Source of the DNA: JAXLYX01 sp046351215
Lineage (GTDB): Bacteria > Myxococcota_A > Polyangia > Polyangiales > Houyiibacteriaceae
DNA length: 24,517 bases
Direction of reading: 5' to 3'
NCBI GenBank assembly: GCA_046351215.1
Contig: JAXLYX010000040.1
Location: forward strand, 1 to 24,517
Made by a program: the position numbers and the translations under genes. Numbering within the stretch: the first letter of the stretch is position 1; every line of letters starts with the position of its first letter. Below are positions 7,181 through 15,109 of this stretch, piece after piece. The notes under the pieces are model-generated. The model was not told the origin of the DNA, made no database searches, and worked only from the letters and a program-made list of their open reading frames with translations.

Positions 7181-8020
7181 TCAGCGGCGGCCGGTGATGC
7201 CGACGAAGGGCTCGACCCAGCTCACGTTGCTCGGGAAGAAGTTGCCCTGGAAGCTCATCGAGAGCTGCGCGCCGAGGTCGACGTAGACGCCGCTCTTCAC
7301 CTGCACCGCGACGCCGACGCGCCCCGAGAAGCCCGGCGCGAACTTCCAGACGTTGTACGCCGTGCACCACCAGTAGTAGATGCCGCCGCAGGCCACGGCG
7401 GTCTCGCGGAAGTTGAAGAAGTTGAAATCGAAGGCGCCGCTCACGTACGGCAGCACCTTGTTCAGGTTCGGGATCTGGAAGCGGATGCCGGGACCGAAGA
7501 AGAAGTTCTTGAGCGGCTCGCGGCCGTAGCCGGCGTACTGCGTCTCGCCCGCGTTGGCGGCGCGATCGAAGTCGACCGGCACCCAGCGGAAGCCGCCGTC
7601 GAAGAAGACCGCGATCCAGTCGAACTCGAGGCCGCCGGCACCGTAGAGCGTGGCGCCGGGCCGGATGAGGTTCCGATCCGTGTCGAGCACGATCGGCACG
7701 CCGAGCGTGAACTGACCGAACTGGCGGAACCGCGGCCTCGGCTCCGGACGCTCGAGCTCGTCCGTTCCGACGACCGTCGGACGCCCGTAGTAGTTGCCGT
7801 AGCCGACGGGCTGCGAAGGAGCGGGCGCGGCCGCTGGAGCCGGCGCCGCCGCCGGGGCCTGGTTCGCCCAGGCGTTCGTCGACGAGGGCGCCGGGCTCGC
7901 GGGTGCGCCGGAAGCCGGCGGCGTGGTTCCTTCGCTCCATTGCGCGGAGGCGGGCATCGTCCACGACGCCGTGACGAGCGCGAGGAGGAGACGGAGCGAC
8001 GAGCGGTGGACGGCGGACAT
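7181..8020 (-). CDS. Outer-membrane beta-barrel protein with Ala/Pro linker
   Basis: A 279-residue protein. A signal peptide of about 27 residues ends at ASAQ. A low-complexity Ala/Pro region (about residues 32-70) separates it from the C-terminal domain. That domain has alternating-residue beta strands rich in Gly, Phe, Tyr and Trp, and finishes with a short strand FVGITGRR. Cys residues around ACGGIYYWWC may form a loop disulfide. It reads as an outer-membrane barrel, but no named family is recognised. The ATG at 8018-8020 is preceded by AAGGGA. It is the last gene of a three-gene set, 23 bp behind the gene ending at 8044, and the convergent terminator at 7122-7154 closes the unit. Confidence 0.75.
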   Translation of the reverse strand: MSAVHRSSLRLLLALVTASWTMPASAQWSEGTTPPASGAPASPAPSSTNAWANQAPAAAPAPAAAPAPSQPVGYGNYYGRPTVVGTDELERPEPRPRFRQFGQFTLGVPIVLDTDRNLIRPGATLYGAGGLEFDWIAVFFDGGFRWVPVDFDRAANAGETQYAGYGREPLKNFFFGPGIRFQIPNLNKVLPYVSGAFDFNFFNFRETAVACGGIYYWWCTAYNVWKFAPGFSGRVGVAVQVKSGVYVDLGAQLSMSFQGNFFPSNVSWVEPFVGITGRR

Positions 8021-8043
8021 CACGAATCCCTTCGAGCAGGCGT

Positions 8044-8880
8044 TCAGAAGCGAACGTAGAAGTCGATCTCGGGAACCGGATACTTCCCGGGCACGACGAA
8101 GTCGGGCGTGTGGAGGAAGAACGAGCCGTAGCCCGCCCCGACGCGCAGGTTCACGATCCGCCAGGAGAACGCGGCGGCGAGCGAGACGTTCCAGGCGTGG
8201 GCGAGGTCCGCCACGGTGTAGGTGCCGTCGAGGGAGCCGGTCGCGCCGTCGCCGAGACCGACCGAGCCGCTCACGTAGGGTCCCCAGACCTTCCACATGA
8301 AGCGCCCGGTGAGCACCAGCGCGGTCACGCGGCTCGCGTTCCACTGGAGCGCGATCGACTGGTGGAAGCCGTTGATGGCAGCCGCTCCGGCCACGGACTG
8401 ATCGGCCGGCGGCTCGATGTAGGCGAACTTCGAGAGCGTGTACGAGAGCTCGGTCGACAGCGTGACGCGAGGGTGCACGCGCACGGAGCCCGCGAGCTTG
8501 AACGGCACGAGGAAGACCCGGACGTCCGAGCCGTCGAGGGTGCCCGGGATGAAGGTGAAGCCCGTCGTCGCGGAGAGCGCGTAGCGACCGTGCTCCCAGA
8601 AGGCCGACTTGAGCGTGATGTTCGGGGCCGGCGCACGGAGGGCGAGGGCGCCGCCGACCCAGATCATGGTGCCGGTGCTGATCGTCAGCTTGTCGTGGAC
8701 GCCGTAGGCGACGTCGAAGAGGCCGACGCGCCACTGACGCCGACGCAGGCTGTAGGCGGTCTCGAGGGAGATCCGATCGCTCTCGCCGTGGTACGCCCGC
8801 GCCTCTCCGGCGTCGACGAGCATCCCCCCGACGAGGCCGATCACCAGGAGAAGACTCGGGAGTCTGCTTCGTTCGTGCAT
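8044..8880 (-). CDS. Outer-membrane beta-barrel protein, unknown family
   Basis: A 278-residue protein beginning with a signal peptide (MHERSR, hydrophobic core, cleavage near EARA before YHGES). The rest is amphipathic beta strands with turn residues and an aromatic terminus (IDFYVRF); a C-terminal Phe is the classical recognition feature of BAM-inserted barrels. The ATG at 8878-8880 lies inside the end of the upstream lipoprotein gene: the two overlap by 40 bp in different frames, and no ribosome-binding site is visible. Translation is therefore probably coupled to the upstream gene. The gene order lipoprotein, barrel, barrel suggests a shared envelope complex, which is inference only. Confidence 0.78.
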   Translation of the reverse strand: MHERSRLPSLLLVIGLVGGMLVDAGEARAYHGESDRISLETAYSLRRRQWRVGLFDVAYGVHDKLTISTGTMIWVGGALALRAPAPNITLKSAFWEHGRYALSATTGFTFIPGTLDGSDVRVFLVPFKLAGSVRVHPRVTLSTELSYTLSKFAYIEPPADQSVAGAAAINGFHQSIALQWNASRVTALVLTGRFMWKVWGPYVSGSVGLGDGATGSLDGTYTVADLAHAWNVSLAAAFSWRIVNLRVGAGYGSFFLHTPDFVVPGKYPVPEIDFYVRF

Positions 8881-9662
8881 TGGTGGGCCGGGAAATCGCA
8901 GGTGTAGGTGCCGTCCGCGGTGGCGAGCATCACGACGCCCCCCTGCAGGATCGAGAGCACGGAGGTCTCGCCGTTGGCCTTGGTCAGGAGCACGTCGACA
9001 CCGTCCGCGCGCTTGCGCAGCTCCAGCGTGCCGGTGATGCCGGACTCGAACGCGGCCGCGACGCTGCCTTCGTAGGTCGCCACCAGGTTGTCGAGCGAGA
9101 CGTCCTGCCCCGGTTTCACGTGCTCGCCGAGGTCGAGGACGAAGTCTCCGTCGGCCGCGACCGAGGTGCACTCGGTCGGGTAGTAGCACTCGCGGAACGA
9201 CGCTCGCCACACGGGATCGAGGACGGCGTGCCGCACCGTGCCGCTCGCCTTCAGGTGACCGTCGTCGGCGGTGCCGATGATCCCGTCCGGACCGGGGCAC
9301 GCGGCGTCGATTCGCACGTCCCCGCTGAACCGGACCACCGTGCCGTTGATCTCGACGCCTTCGCTCGAGCCTCCGTCGCCGCTCGTGCCGCCGTCGGCGC
9401 CGCTGCCCTGATCGGGAGCCACGGCATCGACGAACTTCTGGATCAGCTCGAAGAGGAAGCCGCCGCAGACGAGGGCCTTGGCCGTGTTGGGGTGGCCGAG
9501 CGCGAAGTCGGCGGCCTGGTTCGCGACCTCGACGTCGAGCGTGGCGGTCGGATGATCGAAGCGCGCGCGGACGGAATCGAGGTTCGGCTCCGAGCTCTCG
9601 CAGCTCGAGGCGCCGAGGACGAAGACCAGCGAAGCCACGTGCAGCCGTGGAAGCCCGACCAT
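8841..9662 (-). CDS. Exported probable lipoprotein, unknown function
   Basis: A 273-residue protein with a signal peptide (MVGLPRLHVASLVFVLGASSC) whose last Cys is a likely lipidation site, although the lipobox is imperfect. A Gly/Ser/Asp spacer (about residues 92-107) divides an N-terminal helical part from a C-terminal beta-rich part with paired Cys residues. A segment GPDGIIGTADDGHL resembles the Asp-rich turn found in repeats of extracellular proteins. Two further in-frame starts exist, an ATG at 9689 and a TTG at 9698; I chose 9662 because it yields a normal signal peptide. Its 3' end overlaps the next barrel gene by 40 bp. No family recognised. Confidence 0.7.
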   Translation of the reverse strand: MVGLPRLHVASLVFVLGASSCESSEPNLDSVRARFDHPTATLDVEVANQAADFALGHPNTAKALVCGGFLFELIQKFVDAVAPDQGSGADGGTSGDGGSSEGVEINGTVVRFSGDVRIDAACPGPDGIIGTADDGHLKASGTVRHAVLDPVWRASFRECYYPTECTSVAADGDFVLDLGEHVKPGQDVSLDNLVATYEGSVAAAFESGITGTLELRKRADGVDVLLTKANGETSVLSILQGGVVMLATADGTYTCDFPAHQCTNEADSRVFSW

Positions 9663-9729
9663 GGCGCCGTTGTAGCACCCGGACCCCATGCGGCCCAACG
9701 CGCTCCTGTGGCATTCCTGTCTCGGCGTC

Positions 9730-11406
9730 TCAGGGCGTCGGCGGCGTCGGGGCGGACGGGGCGGGCGGGGCCGTCGGGGCGGGCGGAGCCGCGGGGGCGG
9801 ACGGGGCGGGCGGGGCCGTCGGGGCGGACGGGGGCACGACGGGTGCAGGCGCGGGAGCCGCCGCCGCAGGCGGAGCCGGCGCGGGATGGCCCACCATCGA
9901 GGGCGCGACGTGAGCGGCAGCGCGCACGGCGAGCTGCTCGGCCGTCGCGAGACCGCCCGTGATGGTCAGGTAGAAGGTCCGGTCCCTCAGGTCGGTCCGC
10001 TGGTAGGTCACGTCGTCCGGGTTCAGCACCGCGGCCATGAATTGCCCTCGGCCGAACATGGCGACGAAGCCGACCGAGACCCCGCGCCCCCAGCTGTCGC
10101 GTCCCCAGGTGCGAAGACCGAGGCTCGTGGAGAAGCCGTAGCGATTGACGTGGGCGGTGAGGAAGGTGTCGCTCGTCGCCGGCAAGCTCGGCGCCGCGGA
10201 GAAGTCGGTCAGGAAGCCGAGGCGGGCGATCACGTTCGGATGCGGAGCGAGCTCCGTGCCGATCGACACGTTCGCGACCGGGCGTCGCCCACGATCGATC
10301 GGAGAGAAGAGGCTGACCTGGTCGAGCGGGACGAGGTAGCTCGGGTTCCCCTCGACGAGGGGGCGGTCCGGGATGCCCGAGACGAAGGTGAGGTCGGCCG
10401 CGATCAGCGCGCGATCGGAGATCTGGTGCGCGAAGCCGCCGCGGATCTCGAGCGGGTACGGAAGGAAGGCGTGGAGGTTCTTCAAGCTCTGGTACGCGTA
10501 GGTGCCGACGGGCGGCATGACCATCGCGTTGTCGTCGTAGAGCTGTTCGCGCACCTTCGCCCGTGCCTTGAGCTGGATGCCCGGGAGCTGGAGCGTGATG
10601 CCCCAGCTCGTGCGCTGCGTCGGTCGATGGAGCAGGCCGAGCCGGAACACGAACGAGTACCCGTGGGCGGAGAGATTGAACGCGCGGGAGACGAGCCTCG
10701 AATCGTCGTAGGGCGAGGTCGTGTCCGCGCCCCACACGACCGTGTTGAGGGTCTCGTTGTGGTTGAGCCGTCGGTCCGCGAGGAAGAGCGAGATGCCGTA
10801 GCTCCACTTCGTGCGGGGCAGGTGCGCGAAGGAGACGCCGGTCAGGCTGACCCGGTCCGAGTTGTTGTACGTGTACGCGTCCGTCTGCTGGCCGACCGTG
10901 CCGAGGTAGGCGCTCGTGCTCTGGGCCTGGCGGTAGAGCGTGAACCCCGAGAGGGCCAGGACGAAGGGACGCGTTCCGTCCTCGCGACGGTGGCCGAACG
11001 GGAACGAGCCCGACGCGAAGCCCGGGAAGCCGGGCTGCGTCTTGTTCGAGAAGTCGCCCGTGTCGTAGGGCGAGACGAGCACGCGATCCACCTCGAGGTA
11101 GTCGCGGGCCTTCAGGAAGAGTCCGCCCGAGATGCTCGAGCGCTGCATGCGTGTGAGACCGGCCGGATTGTAGTAGGCCGCGGAGCTCTCGTTCGCGAGG
11201 CCCGTGGCCGCCGAGCCCATGCCCGTCGGTCGATCGCCGAGCAGCGGCGTCGCGTAGTGCGTGTCGTCGGCGGAGGCGGTGACCGCGAGCGCGAGCACCG
11301 CGAACGCGCAGAGCCGCGCGAGCAGGCCGCGGCCGCCGCGCCGTCGCCGACGACGCGCATCGGACCGTGCCCGTGCGCCACGCCTCGCCGCCGCCCGACC
11401 TCGCAT
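9730..11406 (-). CDS. FadL/OmpP1/TodX-family outer-membrane channel
   Basis: A 558-residue protein. After the signal sequence (hydrophobic core LCAFAVLALAVTASA, residues 32-46) comes the FadL hallmark NESSAAYYNPAGLTRM near residue 70, then barrel strands to about residue 500. FadL proteins pass hydrophobic molecules (long-chain fatty acids, aromatics) across the outer membrane. Two oddities: the n-region carries a run of six Arg and many more in 27 residues, and the C-terminus ends in about 50 residues of Pro/Ala repeat, not a closing barrel strand. No ribosome-binding site precedes the ATG at 11404-11406, so the start is less certain. It lies 43 bp behind the P450 gene, which suggests that the channel supplies the P450 substrate. 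Confidence 0.85.
   Translation of the reverse strand: MRGRAAARRGARARSDARRRRRRGGRGLLARLCAFAVLALAVTASADDTHYATPLLGDRPTGMGSAATGLANESSAAYYNPAGLTRMQRSSISGGLFLKARDYLEVDRVLVSPYDTGDFSNKTQPGFPGFASGSFPFGHRREDGTRPFVLALSGFTLYRQAQSTSAYLGTVGQQTDAYTYNNSDRVSLTGVSFAHLPRTKWSYGISLFLADRRLNHNETLNTVVWGADTTSPYDDSRLVSRAFNLSAHGYSFVFRLGLLHRPTQRTSWGITLQLPGIQLKARAKVREQLYDDNAMVMPPVGTYAYQSLKNLHAFLPYPLEIRGGFAHQISDRALIAADLTFVSGIPDRPLVEGNPSYLVPLDQVSLFSPIDRGRRPVANVSIGTELAPHPNVIARLGFLTDFSAAPSLPATSDTFLTAHVNRYGFSTSLGLRTWGRDSWGRGVSVGFVAMFGRGQFMAAVLNPDDVTYQRTDLRDRTFYLTITGGLATAEQLAVRAAAHVAPSMVGHPAPAPPAAAAPAPAPVVPPSAPTAPPAPSAPAAPPAPTAPPAPSAPTPPTP
9733..9895. repeat. 45-bp-period repeat encoding the Pro/Ala tail of the FadL-type protein
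   Basis: A 34-nt stretch recurs exactly at 9749-9782 and 9794-9827, a 45-nt (15-codon) period, within a wider degenerate G+C repeat. It encodes PTAPPAPSAP-type units at the C-terminus of the FadL-type protein. Confidence 0.75.
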
Positions 11407-11449
11407 GGGCCGAGGTTCGATCGGGCCGGGGCTCGGCGCAAGCCGACGA

Positions 11450-12694
11450 TCAGCCGGGCGTCGGCCGGAACACGAGCGATTCGTACCCTCGCACGAAGGG
11501 CGAGAGGGTCGGCTTCCGCTGCGCGCGCGGGAGCACGTAGGCGGGCGCCCGCGCGAGCAGCTCCTCGAACGCGGCGCGGGCCATGAGACGTCCGAGGTGG
11601 GCGCCGATGCAGAAGTGGGGTCCCTGGCTGAACGAGAGATGGCGTTCGATCGGACGGGCGACGTCGAGGACCTCGGAGCGCTCGCCGAATTCCCGCTCGT
11701 CGCGGTTGCCCGAGCCGAAGAGGAGGTGGACCTTCGAGCCCTTCGGGATGCGCACGCCGTGGAGCTCGACGTCGCGCGTGGTCGCCCGCGAGAGGCCTTG
11801 GACCGGCGCCTCGATCCGCAGGAATTCCTCGACGGCGGTGGGCACGAGCGAGCGATCCGCGAGCAGGCGCGCTCGCTCCTCCGGATGGTCCGCGAGCAGG
11901 GCGGCGCCGCTCGCCACGAGGTGATCCGTCGTGTCGTTGCCACCCGCGAGGAAGACGAAGCAGAAGCCGAGGATGTCCCAGTTCGTGAGCGGCTCCCCGT
12001 CGCGCTGGGCGAGGACGAGGCTGCTCAGCATGTCGTCGCCGGGCTCGACGCGGCGTCGCTCGATGAGCCCCACGAAGAACTGGAAGAGCTGCGCCACGGC
12101 GATCACGGCGTGCTCGACTTTCTCGGGCTCGAGCGTGGCGCCGGTGATCGCGGACGACCACGGGTCGAACCGCTCGCGATCGGCCTCGGGGACACCGAGG
12201 AGCTCGGCGAGCACGAACGTGGGGAGCGGCGAGGTGAAATGGCGGACGAGGTCGACCTCTCCGTCGCGGGCGGCGAGCTCGAGCACGCGATCGAAGCGCG
12301 AACGGACGAAATCCCGGATCGGCGCCTCGAGGGCCGCGACGCGCTCGCGGGTGAAGGACTTGCTGACGAGCCGGCGCAGTCGCGTGTGGTCCGGCGGATC
12401 CATCATGATGAACGTCGGCGCGAGACCGAGGAGCTCCTTCTCGCCCTTCACGGGCGTGAGCCCCTCGGCCGACGAGAACGTCTCGGGATCCCGCAGCGCG
12501 CGGAAGATGTCGTCGAAGCGCGAGAGCGCGAAGAAGTCGCGCTCCGCGTTGTGGCACACCGGCTGCTCCGCGCGGAGACGCCGGTAGACCGGGAACGGAT
12601 CCCGCATCGTCGCGGGGTCGAAGGGGTCGTAGACGAGCGGATCGCCCGCCCCGCGACGGGTCGAGCCCGCGATCCCGGTGTCGAAAGCCTCCAT
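11450..12694 (-). CDS. Cytochrome P450 (bacterial class I type)
   Basis: A 414-residue soluble P450, the usual bacterial length. Motifs are complete: FIMMDPPDHTRLRRLV (residues 95-110, C-helix heme-propionate region), I-helix oxygen-activation AGGNDTT (250-256, acid Asp254 and alcohol Thr255), ExxR (Glu290-Arg293), and the heme loop FSQGPHFCIG with proximal Cys362. It would hydroxylate a hydrophobic substrate using electrons from a ferredoxin and reductase, neither of which is encoded nearby. The ATG at 12692-12694 follows GAGGGGGGAAC. The gene lies 77 bp behind a tetR gene and 43 bp ahead of a FadL-type channel on the same strand, so a hydrophobic compound uptake and oxidation unit is likely (inference). 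The exact CYP family cannot be set by eye. Confidence 0.95.
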   Translation of the reverse strand: MEAFDTGIAGSTRRGAGDPLVYDPFDPATMRDPFPVYRRLRAEQPVCHNAERDFFALSRFDDIFRALRDPETFSSAEGLTPVKGEKELLGLAPTFIMMDPPDHTRLRRLVSKSFTRERVAALEAPIRDFVRSRFDRVLELAARDGEVDLVRHFTSPLPTFVLAELLGVPEADRERFDPWSSAITGATLEPEKVEHAVIAVAQLFQFFVGLIERRRVEPGDDMLSSLVLAQRDGEPLTNWDILGFCFVFLAGGNDTTDHLVASGAALLADHPEERARLLADRSLVPTAVEEFLRIEAPVQGLSRATTRDVELHGVRIPKGSKVHLLFGSGNRDEREFGERSEVLDVARPIERHLSFSQGPHFCIGAHLGRLMARAAFEELLARAPAYVLPRAQRKPTLSPFVRGYESLVFRPTPG

Positions 12695-12766
12695 CGTTCC
12701 CCCCTCGGGGTCGCGGGTCCCCGTCGCCCCCTTCGACGAGGATGCACACCCGCCCGGAAGGGACAA

Positions 12767-12786
12767 GACAATTATCGATTTTTGTC
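12767..12786. promoter_or_regulatory. AT-rich near-palindrome between tetR and P450 (candidate operator)
   Basis: A 20-bp interrupted palindrome: GACAA, two bases, ATCGAT, two bases, TTGTC on the minus strand; only two base pairs break symmetry. It covers the last codons and stop of the tetR gene and ends 73 bp before the P450 ATG. It includes GATAAT (12771-12776), which resembles a -10 element. The AT-richness stands out in very GC-rich DNA. TetR-family dimers bind palindromes of this size. Confidence 0.5.
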
Positions 12787-13371
12787 TCGGACCGGGGAGG
12801 GCACGACGAACGAGGGGCGGACGAGCCTTCCGAGAAACGCCCGCAATTCCGTGGAAGTGCGCGACGGTCCCGGAGCGAGCGCGAGGGAGAGGACGAGGCG
12901 GACGCTCCACTCGAGGATCTCCGCCTCGGGGATCTCGGGCCTCAGGCGCTCGCGGCCGTCGTGGCCCGTGGTCACGGCGACGAAGGTGCCGAGCAACGCG
13001 GGCCCGAGCGCTCCGGATTCGATCGGCAGGGCCGAGGTCAGGCCCTGGGCTTCGGGGGAGAGGAACGGAGCGATCGCGGGGCGCGCCCTCACCGCCTCGA
13101 CGGCGAGGGCCAGGGCCTCGAGCAAGCGATCGCCGAGGGCGGGCCTCGTCGCGAGCGAGAGGAGGAGCGTCTCCGAGATCCGCTCGAGCTCGCGGAGCGC
13201 GTAGTCGGCGACCAGGGCCTCCTTCGTGGCGAAGTAGCGGTACAGGGTGGCGCGCGAGCATCCGGCCGCCTCGGCGACCTCTCCCATCCGAGCGCGACGC
13301 ACGCCCCGCTCGGCGAAGACGCGCTCCGCCGCATCGAGGATCCGCGACTCGACCTCGCCTCGCTCCGTCAT
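12772..13371 (-). CDS. TetR-family transcriptional regulator (next to P450)
   Basis: A 199-residue protein with the TetR DNA-binding domain at residues 8-55. The helix-turn-helix EVAEAAGCSRATLYRYFATKEALV (abbreviated here; residues 31-54) has the conserved LYRYF motif. The C-terminal two thirds are helical and variable, the usual ligand-binding and dimer domain. It is transcribed in the same direction as the P450 gene and just upstream of it, which suggests that it controls the P450 and FadL genes in response to a hydrophobic ligand. The near-palindrome overlapping its own stop codon is a candidate binding site. It starts 36 bp behind the kinase gene and may partly share its transcript. Confidence 0.9.
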   Translation of the reverse strand: MTERGEVESRILDAAERVFAERGVRRARMGEVAEAAGCSRATLYRYFATKEALVADYALRELERISETLLLSLATRPALGDRLLEALALAVEAVRARPAIAPFLSPEAQGLTSALPIESGALGPALLGTFVAVTTGHDGRERLRPEIPEAEILEWSVRLVLSLALAPGPSRTSTELRAFLGRLVRPSFVVPSPVRDKNR

Positions 13372-13407
13372 CGTGCCCGCGAAGGTACCAGGGCGCGGGG
13401 CCGACGA

Positions 13408-15051
13408 TCAGCGATAGAGCGTGCCCGAGACCATCGTCTCGTCGGACGGGAAGCCGACCCGGAGATAGCCCGCCCCTTCCTTCGGCGGGCATTGGAAGTG
13501 GACGAGGGCGGGCGCGCCGCGCATCGAGGCGAAGGCGGAGAGGCCGCCGCCGCCCGGGCGACAGCGCCGGAGCGATGCGCTGCCGAGGCCGTCGAGGACC
13601 ATCGTGCCGCACGAGCCGTCGGCCGCGATGGGTCGGATGGCGAGCGTGACCGAGACCTCGCCTTCGTCGCCGAAGGCCTCGCCCTCCCATCGGCCGGCGC
13701 AGACCGAGGGCGCGCTCGACGGGGCCGTCGACGCGCCGCGTGCCGCGCTCGTCGCGCGTGACGGGGTTCCACCGCCCGTCGCGCGTCCGGCGTCGACCGC
13801 GGCGGCATCCCGCTCCGCGCCCGCGTCGACGACGGCCGCGTCCTCGACGGAGGCGTCGCCCGGCCCCGCGTCCCGCGCGGCGCCGACGTCGGAGGCCGGC
13901 GAGGACGGACGGAGGAGATGGACGGTCGCGAGCACGAGCCCGCCGAGGACGAGCACGAGCGCGAGCGCCTGCCATGCACGCACGCCTCCGACGCGGCCCG
14001 GACGCGCCGGCTCCGCCGCCGGGGTCGGCAGCACGTCCATCGACTGCGTCGGTGCGACCTCGGGGGCCTTCGGCGGGGGGACGGCCTTCGCATGCTTCCC
14101 GAGCGGACTCGGCGGAGCCTCGGGATCGATTCCACAGGCCAGCATCGCCGCGCCGAGCGCCGCCCGGAGCTCGGCCGCGTCCCTCGGTCGGGCGCGCGGA
14201 TCCTTCGCGAGGCAGCGATCGACGAGCTTCGAGAGCGGCTCCGGGATCGCGTAGCCGAGCGAGACCAGCGGGACGTGCGCCTCGCGTGCGATCTGGGCGA
14301 TCTGTTGGGCCGGCGAGGGGCCCGGGAACGGCAGACGCTGCGCGAGCGCCACGTAGAGCATCACGCCGACCGCGAAGACGTCGGCCGCGGGCCCGAGGGA
14401 CGGGAGCCCCATCGCCTGCTCCGGGCTCATGAAGCCCGGCGTGCCGAGACGCACGTTCGCCTGCGTGACGAGCGCCGCCGCGACGTGCCGCGCGAGCCCG
14501 AAGTCGAGCAGCTTCACGACCTCGCGCTCCCCGAGCCGGGCGACGAAGAAGTTGTCGGGCTTCACGTCGCGATGGACGAAGCCCTTCGCGTGGGCCGCCG
14601 CGAGCGGTGCGAGGCCACGGTGCACGAAGCGGAGCGCATCGGCGCGCGAGGTCTCGAGCCGGGCGATGCGCACGGCGAGCGTCTCGCCCTCGAGGAGCTC
14701 CATCGCCACGAACGCGATCCGCTGGGGCTCGTCGACGCCGGCATCGAGCACGCGGACGATGCCCTCGTGGCCGATCGACTCGGCCGCCGTGACCTCGCGC
14801 GTGAAACGGGTCGCCGCCGCGGGATCGGAGAGCGAGTCGAAGGGGATCACCTTCAGCGCGACGCGGTGCCGCCCCGAGACGTGGCGCGCGCGATAGACCG
14901 TCCCCATGCCGCCGGACGCGATCACGTCCTCGATCTCGTAGCGCCCTGCCACGAGGGCCGGAGTTCCGTGGGAAGGCCGCACCGAGGCCGAGGGTCGCAG
15001 AGAACGCGGAATCGGGGAAGCGTCTCCCTTGTCCCCCTTGCCGAGCGGCAC
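13408..15051 (-). CDS. Membrane Ser/Thr protein kinase with exported C-terminal domain
   Basis: A 547-residue Pkn-type kinase. Residues 38-300 are the kinase domain: Gly-rich loop IASGGMGTVY (44-53), Lys67 in VALK, catalytic loop HRDVKPDN (160-167, Asp162), DFG (183-185) and SPE (209-211). A Pro-rich juxtamembrane part leads to one transmembrane helix (about 360-380), then an Ala/Asp-rich linker. A ~97-residue outer domain (451-547) has four Cys (451, 481, 497, 521) and alternating beta strands beginning CAGRWEG. Topology puts the kinase in the cytoplasm and the small beta domain outside, as a sensor. The start is GTG at 15049-15051; AGAGG lies about 12 bases upstream. It is divergent, 58 bp away, from the secreted DUF2135-repeat protein. 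Confidence 0.93.
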   Translation of the reverse strand: MPLGKGDKGDASPIPRSLRPSASVRPSHGTPALVAGRYEIEDVIASGGMGTVYRARHVSGRHRVALKVIPFDSLSDPAAATRFTREVTAAESIGHEGIVRVLDAGVDEPQRIAFVAMELLEGETLAVRIARLETSRADALRFVHRGLAPLAAAHAKGFVHRDVKPDNFFVARLGEREVVKLLDFGLARHVAAALVTQANVRLGTPGFMSPEQAMGLPSLGPAADVFAVGVMLYVALAQRLPFPGPSPAQQIAQIAREAHVPLVSLGYAIPEPLSKLVDRCLAKDPRARPRDAAELRAALGAAMLACGIDPEAPPSPLGKHAKAVPPPKAPEVAPTQSMDVLPTPAAEPARPGRVGGVRAWQALALVLVLGGLVLATVHLLRPSSPASDVGAARDAGPGDASVEDAAVVDAGAERDAAAVDAGRATGGGTPSRATSAARGASTAPSSAPSVCAGRWEGEAFGDEGEVSVTLAIRPIAADGSCGTMVLDGLGSASLRRCRPGGGGLSAFASMRGAPALVHFQCPPKEGAGYLRVGFPSDETMVSGTLYR

Positions 15052-15072
15052 GGGTGGGACGACCTCTCCGTC

Positions 15073-15094
15073 CGGCGATCCCCTCGGCTCGCCG
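15073..15094. promoter_or_regulatory. Inverted repeat in the kinase / DUF2135 divergent intergenic region
   Basis: Perfect 6-bp arms CGGCGA (15073-15078) and TCGCCG (15089-15094), 10 bp apart, lie in the 58-bp space between the divergent starts at 15051 and 15110. This may be an operator for both genes. In such GC-rich DNA short arms can occur by chance. Confidence 0.3.
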
Positions 15095-15109
15095 AACCCG
15101 GGAGGCGTG

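Noticed and set aside
9663..9729. Gap between the FadL-type gene and the lipoprotein gene, examined for a terminator or promoter
   Set aside because: No stem of convincing length or promoter-like hexamers found; the genes may be cotranscribed.
15029..15109. Upstream ATG extending the DUF2135 protein by 27 residues
   Set aside because: It would overlap the kinase start and push the signal peptide inward; the ATG at 15110 has GGAGG and gives a normal signal peptide.
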